A stretch of 64,000 bases of DNA, taken from positions 1 to 64,000 of the forward strand of contig NZ_LXWK01000021.1 of the NCBI RefSeq assembly GCF_001669775.1, in the 5' to 3' direction. A program made the position numbers and the translations under genes. The notes beneath the pieces were generated by a model, which saw nothing but the letters and a program-made list of their open reading frames with translations, had not been told where the DNA came from and did no database searches. This DNA is from Rheinheimera sp. SA_1. Lineage in GTDB: Bacteria; Pseudomonadota; Gammaproteobacteria; Enterobacterales; Alteromonadaceae. Shown one piece after another: positions 57,117 through 64,000 of the stretch. How positions within the stretch are numbered: position 1 is the stretch's first letter; each line of letters begins with the position of its first letter.

Positions 57117-58123
57117 AGTTGCAGCGAATTTTGGCCAGTCTGGCGATTGTACTGACCATGTTGGTCATTATTCTCGGTGCTTATACCCGGTTGACCGATG
57201 CCGGATTAGGCTGCCCCGATTGGCCAGGTTGTTACGGTTTTTTAAAAGTGCCGCAGCATGAAACGCATGTGGCTGTGGCTGAAGCCCGGTTTCCGGAGCG
57301 GCCGCTGGAGGCACATAAAGCCTGGAATGAAATGGTGCACAGGTATTTTGCCGGTAGCCTTGGTTTACTGATCGCTACAATATTTTTTGTCAGTTGGCGT
57401 CAACAGCGCAAAATCTGCCTGTTGCCAACGGCTCTGCTGAGCTTGGTCGTGTTTCAGGCGGCGCTTGGCATGTGGACAGTGACGCTGAATTTATTTCCGC
57501 TGGTAGTAATGGGGCATTTGCTCGGTGGTTTCAGTTTGCTTTGTTTACTGGTGATTTATCGCTGGCAACTGACAGCACCCCGGCACAAACCTTCGGCATC
57601 GTTACCCGCACAAAGCGGGCTGGCTCGCTTAGGCTGGCTGGTGCTGGCTATTTTAGTCGGGCAAATTGCCTTGGGTGGCTGGACCTCAGCCAACTATGCA
57701 GCGATGGCTTGTGTGGAATTACCGGTATGTCAGGCCGGTTGGTTGGAGCAGCTTCAATTTGGCGAGGCCTTTGATTTACATCTGGGGCACGACAATTACG
57801 AATACGGTGTGATGAGTCAACAAGCGAGGCAGACTATCCACATCGCGCACCGATTTGGCGCGATGTTGACGTTGTTGGCTGTCGGCTGGTTTGCCTGGCT
57901 CCTGTGGCAGCGTAAGACGCAAACCGGCATGTCAAAATTGCCGCTGGTCGCTGGCGCGTTATTACTGCTGCAATTTTGTCTCGGCGTCATCAATATATGG
58001 TGGCAATTGCCGCTGGCAAATGCGGTCGCGCACAACTTTGTTGCCGCCAATTTGCTGATGGTGTTAACGCTGATTTGTGTGCAACTACAACAACAAGTAC
58101 AGCTACAACCAAGGAGGTTATGA
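57113..58123 (+). CDS. ctaA: Heme A synthase CtaA (COX15)
   Basis: 336 residues, eight predicted membrane helices, with conserved His in the segments EMVHRYFAG and [10 protein letters not shown] that bind two hemes, plus a Cys pair (CVELPVCQ). It hydroxylates the C8 methyl of heme O to make heme A. Its TGA overlaps the ctaB start. Confidence 0.93.
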   Translation: MKLQRILASLAIVLTMLVIILGAYTRLTDAGLGCPDWPGCYGFLKVPQHETHVAVAEARFPERPLEAHKAWNEMVHRYFAGSLGLLIATIFFVSWRQQRKICLLPTALLSLVVFQAALGMWTVTLNLFPLVVMGHLLGGFSLLCLLVIYRWQLTAPRHKPSASLPAQSGLARLGWLVLAILVGQIALGGWTSANYAAMACVELPVCQAGWLEQLQFGEAFDLHLGHDNYEYGVMSQQARQTIHIAHRFGAMLTLLAVGWFAWLLWQRKTQTGMSKLPLVAGALLLLQFCLGVINIWWQLPLANAVAHNFVAANLLMVLTLICVQLQQQVQLQPRRL

Positions 58124-59031
58124 TGGCCCAAACAAAACTTGCAGTGTTTTCAGGCTGGTCGCAGGTCTGGCGGGATTATTATCAGCTGACCAAACCCAAA
58201 GTGGTGGCTTTGCTGTTGTTGACTGCCTGGGTTGGCATGATGTTGGCGCAGCCTGGCCTGCCCGCACTTGATGTACTGGTAGTATCGATGATTGGTATCG
58301 GCTTATTGTCGTCAGCAGCTGCTGCCTTGAATCATGTGCTGGATCAGCGGATTGATGCACAAATGGCCCGTACGCATCACCGGCCGGTAGCCCGTGGTCG
58401 CATTAGCACTGAACGTGCAGTGGTGTTTTCGCTGCTGCTGGCTGCAAGCGGTTTTGTCGTGCTCTATGCGGCGGTGAATCCGTTAACCGCCTGGTTGACG
58501 TTAGCCAGCTTGTTTGGTTATGCCGTGGTGTACACCATGTACTTAAAACGCGCGACACCACAGAATATTGTGATCGGTGGTTTAGCTGGCGCCATGCCAC
58601 CGCTGCTTGGCTGGACAGCGATGACCGGCCAAATCGCGGCTGAACCTTTGTTGCTGGTGATGATTATTTTCGCCTGGACGCCACCGCATTTTTGGGCGCT
58701 GGCCATCCATCGCCGCGATGATTATGCCAAGGTGAATATGCCAATGTTGCCGGTGACACATGGTATCGAATTTACCAAAACGGCGATTTTTCTCTATACG
58801 CTGATTTTGTTTCTGGTCTGTTTAATGCCGTATCTGGTCGGAATGACCGGTGCCATTTACCTGGTCGGCACCGTGCTGTTAAATTTGTGGTTTATGGGCT
58901 ACGCCTGGCAGCTGAAGTTTCATGCCAAAGCCGATACCGCCATCAAAACATTCAGGTTTTCCATTGTACACTTGATGTTGTTATTCTTGCTGCTGCTCGT
59001 TGATCATTATCTGAAATGGACGGCGTTTTAA
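58123..59031 (+). CDS. ctaB: Protoheme IX farnesyltransferase CtaB (heme O synthase)
   Basis: 302 residues from ATG 58123 (AAGGAGG five bases upstream, second of two adjacent ATGs). Nine membrane helices; prenyl-transferase motif [19 protein letters not shown] (N-x-x-x-D-x-x-x-D) and a second DD-type loop [18 protein letters not shown]. It attaches the farnesyl chain to heme B, giving heme O for CtaA. The frame also runs open upstream to 57976, which is just overlap. Confidence 0.94.
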   Translation: MAQTKLAVFSGWSQVWRDYYQLTKPKVVALLLLTAWVGMMLAQPGLPALDVLVVSMIGIGLLSSAAAALNHVLDQRIDAQMARTHHRPVARGRISTERAVVFSLLLAASGFVVLYAAVNPLTAWLTLASLFGYAVVYTMYLKRATPQNIVIGGLAGAMPPLLGWTAMTGQIAAEPLLLVMIIFAWTPPHFWALAIHRRDDYAKVNMPMLPVTHGIEFTKTAIFLYTLILFLVCLMPYLVGMTGAIYLVGTVLLNLWFMGYAWQLKFHAKADTAIKTFRFSIVHLMLLFLLLLVDHYLKWTAF

Positions 59032-59132
59032 GCAAAAAATTGAAACGCTTTGAAGAAGAACAACACTGCAGCATGATGACTCGCCGCAAATACTGGCGGG
59101 GCAGTATAGGTTGCACAACATAGAGAGCGCAG

Positions 59133-59774
59133 ATGAAGTACAAGTTGGTAGGAGCGGTCGCGGTGATTACAGCCCTGGCCGCCGGAATGTTTAGTTTCCA
59201 ATATGTGCAGCAAAATCAGCTGCCTGAACATGCGCTGGTCTATCCAAAAGCCCGAGATTTAACGGAATTTACGCTGACCAGCCACCAGGGGCAGCCGCTG
59301 ACCCGTCAGCAGTTACAAGGGCAATGGACGCTGGCTTTTGTCGGTTATACCTTTTGTCCGGATATTTGCCCGATGACGATGGCTACGCTAACCGGTGCTT
59401 ATGGCGAGCTGCAGGCGATGCTACCTGAAGGGCAAAAGTTAGGGATTTGGTTTATTTCGGCTGATCCACAACGTGATACCGTCAGTGCGCTGGCTAATTA
59501 TGTCGGTTATTTTGAACAACCGGCGATTACCGGTCTGACTGCCGGACACGACAAACTATTCCCATTTGTCCGCGATCTCGGCCTGATGTATGCCATCAGC
59601 AGCACGACGGAGCCGGATTATCTGGTGGATCACAGCGCGTCTATTGTGCTGATCAATCCGCAAGGTCAGCTGGCCGCAGTGTTTAAACCTGAGCTGAAAG
59701 TTGGCGAAGTACCGCTGGTGACGAAAGCTATTTTGCTGGCAGATTTTCCAAAAGTGCTGGCGCAGTTAAACTAA
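59133..59774 (+). CDS. SCO family copper chaperone
   Basis: 213 residues, one N-terminal membrane anchor (about 7-24), then a thioredoxin fold with the copper site TFCPDICPMTM (CxxxC) and the distal His in YLVDHSASIVLI. SCO proteins load the CuA centre of CoxB. Last gene of the oxidase cluster; the SD is weak. Confidence 0.93.
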   Translation: MKYKLVGAVAVITALAAGMFSFQYVQQNQLPEHALVYPKARDLTEFTLTSHQGQPLTRQQLQGQWTLAFVGYTFCPDICPMTMATLTGAYGELQAMLPEGQKLGIWFISADPQRDTVSALANYVGYFEQPAITGLTAGHDKLFPFVRDLGLMYAISSTTEPDYLVDHSASIVLINPQGQLAAVFKPELKVGEVPLVTKAILLADFPKVLAQLN

Positions 59775-59780
59775 ACAACG

Positions 59781-60824
59781 TTATTGCACAAAGACCCATG
59801 GCTGCGAAAACCAGTAAAAATAACCCGGTTTTTTCAGGCTTGGCGCGGTGCAGTTATATCTGTTGTGTGCCAGTTTCAGCGGCGCCTTAGCTTGCGCGGT
59901 GAAGGTCTGAGCGTTTAACCACTTCAGTTCTATCGGTTGCCCGTTAAAAAAACAGTTCAGCTGCGCCGCTTTAAAATCCTGCACTTTTACGGATAATGTT
60001 AACTTAGGTGGATTCTGTTTGCTGACCGGATCCGCACCGCTATAGTCAGTGACCGGTAACGCCAGAGTTTTCAGCTTTGGCACAAAATGTTGCAGCGCGG
60101 CGAATTGGCTAGACGATGGATACCGTGGAATGCGCGTCATCGACACACCAGGACCAACAGCGCCAGATTGTTGGCCAATGCCAATAAACCCAAGCTCGGT
60201 GACCAAATCTTCTAATTCTGCACTAAAGTCGCCATAAGGGTAGGCCAGCCATTTGCGCTTGACGCCTAACTTTTGCTCAAGCTGTTGTTCTGCCGTTAAA
60301 ATGTCTGCTTTGACCCGCGCGCGCCATTGCTTGGAGGTTTCGCCTTTATTCGGGACCGCCAGCCGGTGATGGTACGAGCTGTGATTGGCAATAATGACGC
60401 CTTCCTGGTGCATGGTCTGGATTTGCTCCCAGCTCAATACCGGACCTTCGCGTCGGTCAATTAATGCTGGCCCTAAAAACATGGTATAGGGGTAGCCGAA
60501 CTCTTTCAGAATAGGCCGGGCAGTGGTGAACACATTGGCAAAACCGTCGTCAAAGGTGATGGCAACTTCGTTGTCCACTGTCGCTTCTCCACGTTGTAGC
60601 TGTTTGATGATGCGCTCGAGGCTGACTACTTTAAAATTTTGATCTTTTAAGTGCTGCAGCTGTTGGCGAAATTCTGCCGGGGTCACGCTGGTGGTTTTCG
60701 GCGTGGTGCTGCTGACATGGTGATATTGCAGAATAATAGCTGCATCTGCCGGGGCAGAAAAACCAGTAGCGCCAAGCCAGGTTAAACCAATCAACCAACC
60801 GAACATCGAGCACAGCTTTTGCAC
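59781..60824 (-). CDS. Polysaccharide deacetylase (NodB homology domain), exported
   Basis: About 347 residues. Start chosen at GTG 60824: GAGGG lies about eight bases upstream and it directly follows the upstream gene's TAA; other ATGs up to 60860 are in frame. Signal peptide to about residue 27. NodB domain (about 35-240): ILQYHHVS, AITFDDGFANVF (D-D metal motif), then NHSSYHHRL (H-x-x-x-H metal site), and LAYPYGDF. A C-terminal beta region (about 270-347) with SGADPVSKQNPPKLTLSVKVQDF follows. It should remove N-acetyl groups from an envelope or extracellular polysaccharide; substrate unknown. Confidence 0.88.
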   Translation of the reverse strand: MQKLCSMFGWLIGLTWLGATGFSAPADAAIILQYHHVSSTTPKTTSVTPAEFRQQLQHLKDQNFKVVSLERIIKQLQRGEATVDNEVAITFDDGFANVFTTARPILKEFGYPYTMFLGPALIDRREGPVLSWEQIQTMHQEGVIIANHSSYHHRLAVPNKGETSKQWRARVKADILTAEQQLEQKLGVKRKWLAYPYGDFSAELEDLVTELGFIGIGQQSGAVGPGVSMTRIPRYPSSSQFAALQHFVPKLKTLALPVTDYSGADPVSKQNPPKLTLSVKVQDFKAAQLNCFFNGQPIELKWLNAQTFTAQAKAPLKLAHNRYNCTAPSLKKPGYFYWFSQPWVFVQ

Positions 60825-60825
60825 G

Positions 60826-61062
60826 TTAAGAACCCTCATCATCGTTTGGCAACACACCAATCCGGCGCAAAATTAACAACAAGTAACTGCCAAAAGTGAC
60901 TACAAAACTGATGAGCCAACAACCAATCACCAGCTGTAGCAGCCAAAGTGGCTCGGCTGGCAGCAGTAAAAACAACAGCAGAATGATCCAGAAAGCCGCC
61001 ATACCGCCGACAAAATAACGGCCGCAAGTAGCAGCCGTTGGGAGTTTGGGTATGAAGCGCAT
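60826..61062 (-). CDS. Small two-helix membrane protein, unknown
   Basis: 78 residues from ATG 61062 (a TTG precedes it). Two hydrophobic helices (about 16-36 and 40-63) with a short acidic C-terminus. Lies between nfuA and the deacetylase on the same strand, 20 bases after the nfuA stop. I do not recognise it. Confidence 0.6.
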   Translation of the reverse strand: MRFIPKLPTAATCGRYFVGGMAAFWIILLLFLLLPAEPLWLLQLVIGCWLISFVVTFGSYLLLILRRIGVLPNDDEGS

Positions 61063-61082
61063 CAAAGTAGCTTTAATGCCTT

Positions 61083-61661
61083 TTAGTAGTATGAGTGTTC
61101 ACCACGTTGGTGCTCGGTAATGTCACGAACGCCAGCCAGTTCACCGGCAAAACGGTTCAGCAGTTCTTTTTCGATGCCTTCTTTCAGGGTTAAATCTACC
61201 TGCGAACAACCGTTACAGCCGCCGCCAAATTGTAGCACCGCCACCCCTTGTTCAGTCAGTTCGACCACTGACACCCGGCCACCGTGGTTGGCCAGTTGCG
61301 GATTGATTTCAGCATCAATCACATATTGCACCCGCTCTTTCAGCGGCGCGTTGTCATTCACCTTGCGAACTTTGGCATTCGGCGCTTTTAAAGTCAGCTG
61401 GGAACCCATTTGATCGGTGACAAAATCGATTTCGGCATCGACTAAAAACGGTTTGCTGTCGGCATCAATCACCGCATCAAAACCGTTGCAAGGTACTTTT
61501 AAGTCGGTTCCTTCGACTGCATCCGCTGGACAGTACGACACGCCACATTCCGCTTGAGCCGTGCCGGGATTGACTACAAACACCCGAATATTGGTGCCGG
61601 CTGCCTGCTTTTCCAACAACTTAACGAAGTGCGCCTGAGCAGCTTCTGAGATATGAATCAT
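61083..61661 (-). CDS. nfuA: Fe/S biogenesis protein NfuA
   Basis: 192 residues, like E. coli NfuA (191). N-terminal degenerate A-type domain ([19 protein letters not shown]) and C-terminal Nfu domain with the cluster-binding CxxC ([18 protein letters not shown]). It carries [4Fe-4S] clusters to apo-proteins, especially under oxidative stress. Divergent from the M14 peptidase gene. Confidence 0.95.
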   Translation of the reverse strand: MIHISEAAQAHFVKLLEKQAAGTNIRVFVVNPGTAQAECGVSYCPADAVEGTDLKVPCNGFDAVIDADSKPFLVDAEIDFVTDQMGSQLTLKAPNAKVRKVNDNAPLKERVQYVIDAEINPQLANHGGRVSVVELTEQGVAVLQFGGGCNGCSQVDLTLKEGIEKELLNRFAGELAGVRDITEHQRGEHSYY

Positions 61662-61788
61662 GTCTGAGTACCTGACTAAATTACTAGGTTAATGGCTATG
61701 ATACTCTTCCAGTTCCACGCTGCCAACCCCGCTTGAGCATTCGCCATCTTTATTGCTAAGGTGGCGGTATCAAACTTCTGGAGTTGGC

Positions 61789-64000
61789 ATGAAAAAACTT
61801 ACTTTACTGGCGGCATCACTGGCGACTTTTTGTAGCCTGAGCCTGCAACCAACAGCGTTCGCTGCTGCTTTACCAACTCCGGCACAAAGTTTAGGCTTTG
61901 AACTAGGGCAGTGGCATGTCCGGCACGACCAGATTGAACAGTATTTTCGTGAACTGGCGCTCAAGGCGCCAGAGCTGAGCAAGTTTGAAGTCATTGGCCG
62001 CACCCATGAACAACGGCCGTTAGTGCAACTGACCATTAGCTCTGTAGCGAATATGGCGAAGCTGGAACAAATCCGCCAGCAACATCTGGCTGGCATCAAC
62101 GGCAAATCCCAGGCCGAAGGAGATTTACCGCTGGTGATTTGGCTTGGTTACAGTATTCATGGCAATGAGCCAAGCGGGGCCAATGCTGCGGTCAAACTGG
62201 CGCATTATCTGCTGAGCAGTGAAGACGCCGAAGTGAAAAACTGGCTTGATAAAGCGATTATTTTGATCCAACCCAGCCTGAACCCGGATGGCCACGACCG
62301 TTTCGCGCTCTGGGCCAATATGCACCAGGGCACAACGCCGGTCGCCGATCCACAACATCGCGAGCATGTGGAGCCCTGGCCAAATGGCCGGCCGAACCAT
62401 TATTGGTTTGACTTAAACCGCGATTGGCTGCCGTTACAACATCCGGAAAGTCAGGCGCGGATCAAACAATTCCATCACTGGATGCCACAGGTACTGGGTG
62501 ATTTCCACGAAATGGGCACCAACAGCAGCTATTTTTTCCAGCCAGGGATCCCAAGCCGGAATAACCCGATGACCCCGGATGAAAACTATCAACTGACCGC
62601 TTTGCTGGCGGCGCATCACGCTAAAGCTTTTGATGAGCAAGGCAAACTTTATTATACCGAAGAGAGTTTTGACGATTTTTACGTCGGTAAAGGCTCGACC
62701 TACCCTGATGTGCACGGCGCGGTCGGCATCTTGTTTGAACAGGCCAGCAGTCGTGGCCATTTGCAGGACAGTATCAATGGTCCGCTAAGCTTTTTAAGCA
62801 CCATCGACAATCAATTCACCACTTCTTTGTCGACGTTACGTGGTGCAGTTGAGAACAAGCAGCGGTTACAAAAGTGGCAGCAGCAGTTCTTTCGCGACAG
62901 TCAGCAACTTGCCAAAGACGATCCAGTGCAAGGTTATCTGCTACAAGGAGACGCCGATCAAAGTCGGCTGACGGCCTTGTTGCAGCTGCTGAGCAAACAT
63001 CAGATTGAAGTGTATCCGGTTAATCATGACGAAGCTTCGACCACCCAGCAGTTTTTTGTGCCGCTGCAACAACGGCAATACCGCTTGATCAAAGCTGCCT
63101 TTAGCACTGCCACCAACTTTCGCGACAACACCTTTTATGATGTGTCGGCCTGGACCTTGCCGCATGCCTATAATATCGAATATAGCGAAAGCCGGAAAAT
63201 CCCGGCCGGACTCTCAAAACAACCTTGGCAAGCAGAAGCAGTAGCCGCACCTGAGTTAACGGCCGGAGCCTACGCCTATGCGCTACGCTGGACCGATCAA
63301 CAAGCACCGCTGCTGTTGCAAAAGCTGCTGCAACATGGCCTGAAAGTGCGGGCAGCCAGTCGGGCATTTAGCGCCAAAACCAGCAATGGTGTTCAGCTGT
63401 TTGCCGCTGGCACTATGTTGATCCCGGCAGGTCTGCAAACTGAAGGTTGGTTTGAGTTACTGCAACAAGCCCAGCAAACAACAGGATTAAGACTGGAAGC
63501 GGTCACCTCAGGCTTAACGCCGATGGGTCAGGACCTGGGCAGTAATAATATGCTGCCGGTGACCTTACCCAAAGTGTTGTTGCTGGCAGGTCAGGGCATC
63601 AATTCAACTGAAGCAGGTGAGTTGTGGTTTAACCTCGAGCGTTTGGCGGGCATATCACCAACGATGGCAGAGCCAACACGGTTTGGCCGGCTAGATTTAA
63701 ACAATTACAGTCATATGGTGCTACCGGATGGTAATTACCAGAGTTTCAAAGATGATGAACTGGCCAAACTTAAGGCCTGGGTCGACGCTGGCGGGGTGTT
63801 GTGGGCACAAAAATCGGCGGTTAGCTGGCTGGCTGACAAAGGTTTGTTGCAGGTTAAATTAAAGCCGGTTAGTGATTTAAAAGCCTTGATCCGGATTGAA
63901 GATGCGCGTTACGCCGACAAAGAACAACTGGCGGGTCAACAAAGGATTGCCGGCGCTATTTTCCAGACGGAACTCGATTTAAGCCATCCGCTCAGTTTTG
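61789..64000 (+). CDS. Exported M14-family metallocarboxypeptidase-like protein (partial, runs off the window)
   Basis: 737 codons are visible and open to the window end; the 3' end lies outside. Start at ATG 61789 with GGAG five bases upstream. Signal peptide to about residue 25. M14 Zn-peptidase domain (about 45-400): LGYSIHGNEPSG with the H-x-x-E zinc pair, LGDFHEMGTN as third ligand region, and a catalytic Glu in GILFEQASSRG. After this comes a long glutamine-amidotransferase-like C-terminal region (about 590 onward: PKVLLLAGQGINSTEAGELW), known in large M14 periplasmic peptidases. Role in peptide or peptidoglycan processing is unproven. Confidence 0.88.
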   Translation, partial: MKKLTLLAASLATFCSLSLQPTAFAAALPTPAQSLGFELGQWHVRHDQIEQYFRELALKAPELSKFEVIGRTHEQRPLVQLTISSVANMAKLEQIRQQHLAGINGKSQAEGDLPLVIWLGYSIHGNEPSGANAAVKLAHYLLSSEDAEVKNWLDKAIILIQPSLNPDGHDRFALWANMHQGTTPVADPQHREHVEPWPNGRPNHYWFDLNRDWLPLQHPESQARIKQFHHWMPQVLGDFHEMGTNSSYFFQPGIPSRNNPMTPDENYQLTALLAAHHAKAFDEQGKLYYTEESFDDFYVGKGSTYPDVHGAVGILFEQASSRGHLQDSINGPLSFLSTIDNQFTTSLSTLRGAVENKQRLQKWQQQFFRDSQQLAKDDPVQGYLLQGDADQSRLTALLQLLSKHQIEVYPVNHDEASTTQQFFVPLQQRQYRLIKAAFSTATNFRDNTFYDVSAWTLPHAYNIEYSESRKIPAGLSKQPWQAEAVAAPELTAGAYAYALRWTDQQAPLLLQKLLQHGLKVRAASRAFSAKTSNGVQLFAAGTMLIPAGLQTEGWFELLQQAQQTTGLRLEAVTSGLTPMGQDLGSNNMLPVTLPKVLLLAGQGINSTEAGELWFNLERLAGISPTMAEPTRFGRLDLNNYSHMVLPDGNYQSFKDDELAKLKAWVDAGGVLWAQKSAVSWLADKGLLQVKLKPVSDLKALIRIEDARYADKEQLAGQQRIAGAIFQTELDLSHPLSF

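Overview
The window reads as chromosome of a gammaproteobacterium close to the Alteromonadales / Rheinheimera-Alishewanella group. This is inferred from housekeeping synteny (rho-trxA divergent from rhlB-gppA; hemB, GGDEF gene, tatD, tatCBA, ubiB-ubiJ-ubiE; plsB divergent from lexA), a THxN-type PEP-CTERM protein, a DUF2909 gene beside the aa3-type oxidase cluster, and a Mg-type HemB. I see no rRNA, tRNA, CRISPR array or prophage. One gene is cut at each edge.

Region 1 (1-9.6 kb) is accessory. The 3' end of an IS3-family element abuts a two-gene minus-strand operon encoding two very large proteins (about 1694 and 1425 residues) that I cannot assign to a known function. Their DNA looks AT-richer than the rest. 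This is the best candidate for an undescribed system.

Region 2 (10-26 kb) is a patchwork of small loci: a GNAT acetyltransferase, a THxN/PEP-CTERM exported protein, an AraC-type regulator with an effector-binding tail, a PadR/HAAS pair behind a palindromic operator, a histidine kinase / porin-like / substrate-binding-like operon plus a second solute-binding protein, an ArsR-controlled Old Yellow Enzyme with two perfect palindromes upstream, a lipocalin, a YjjG-type HAD phosphatase, the ribosome-rescue factor ArfA with its in-ORF hairpin, a VOC protein, a PhzF-like protein that seems to lack the catalytic Glu, a 227-bp MITE-like element, rluF, thpR, and an internally duplicated protein of unknown role.

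Region 3 (26-51 kb) is core genome: ndh, rho, trxA, rhlB, gppA, hemB, a membrane diguanylate cyclase, tatD, the Tat translocase, the ubiquinone genes ubiB/ubiJ/ubiE, an AlkC/AlkD-like repair protein, a soluble diguanylate cyclase, a DUF885 lipoprotein, an EVE-domain protein, tesB, plsB and lexA with two SOS boxes.

Region 4 (51-60 kb) is a complete cytochrome c oxidase locus. It holds coxB (with a fused cytochrome c domain), coxA, ctaG and coxC, a reverse-strand DUF2909 gene, SURF1, a CxxxC thioredoxin-like protein, ctaA, ctaB and SCO. Structural subunits, copper delivery and heme A synthesis are all present. The window ends with a polysaccharide deacetylase, a small two-TM protein, nfuA and the first 2.2 kb of an exported M14 carboxypeptidase-like gene.

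Five copies of one imperfectly palindromic intergenic repeat (about 60-180 bp) lie at 27.5, 37.2, 40.5, 47.5 and 55.5 kb, each directly downstream of a gene.
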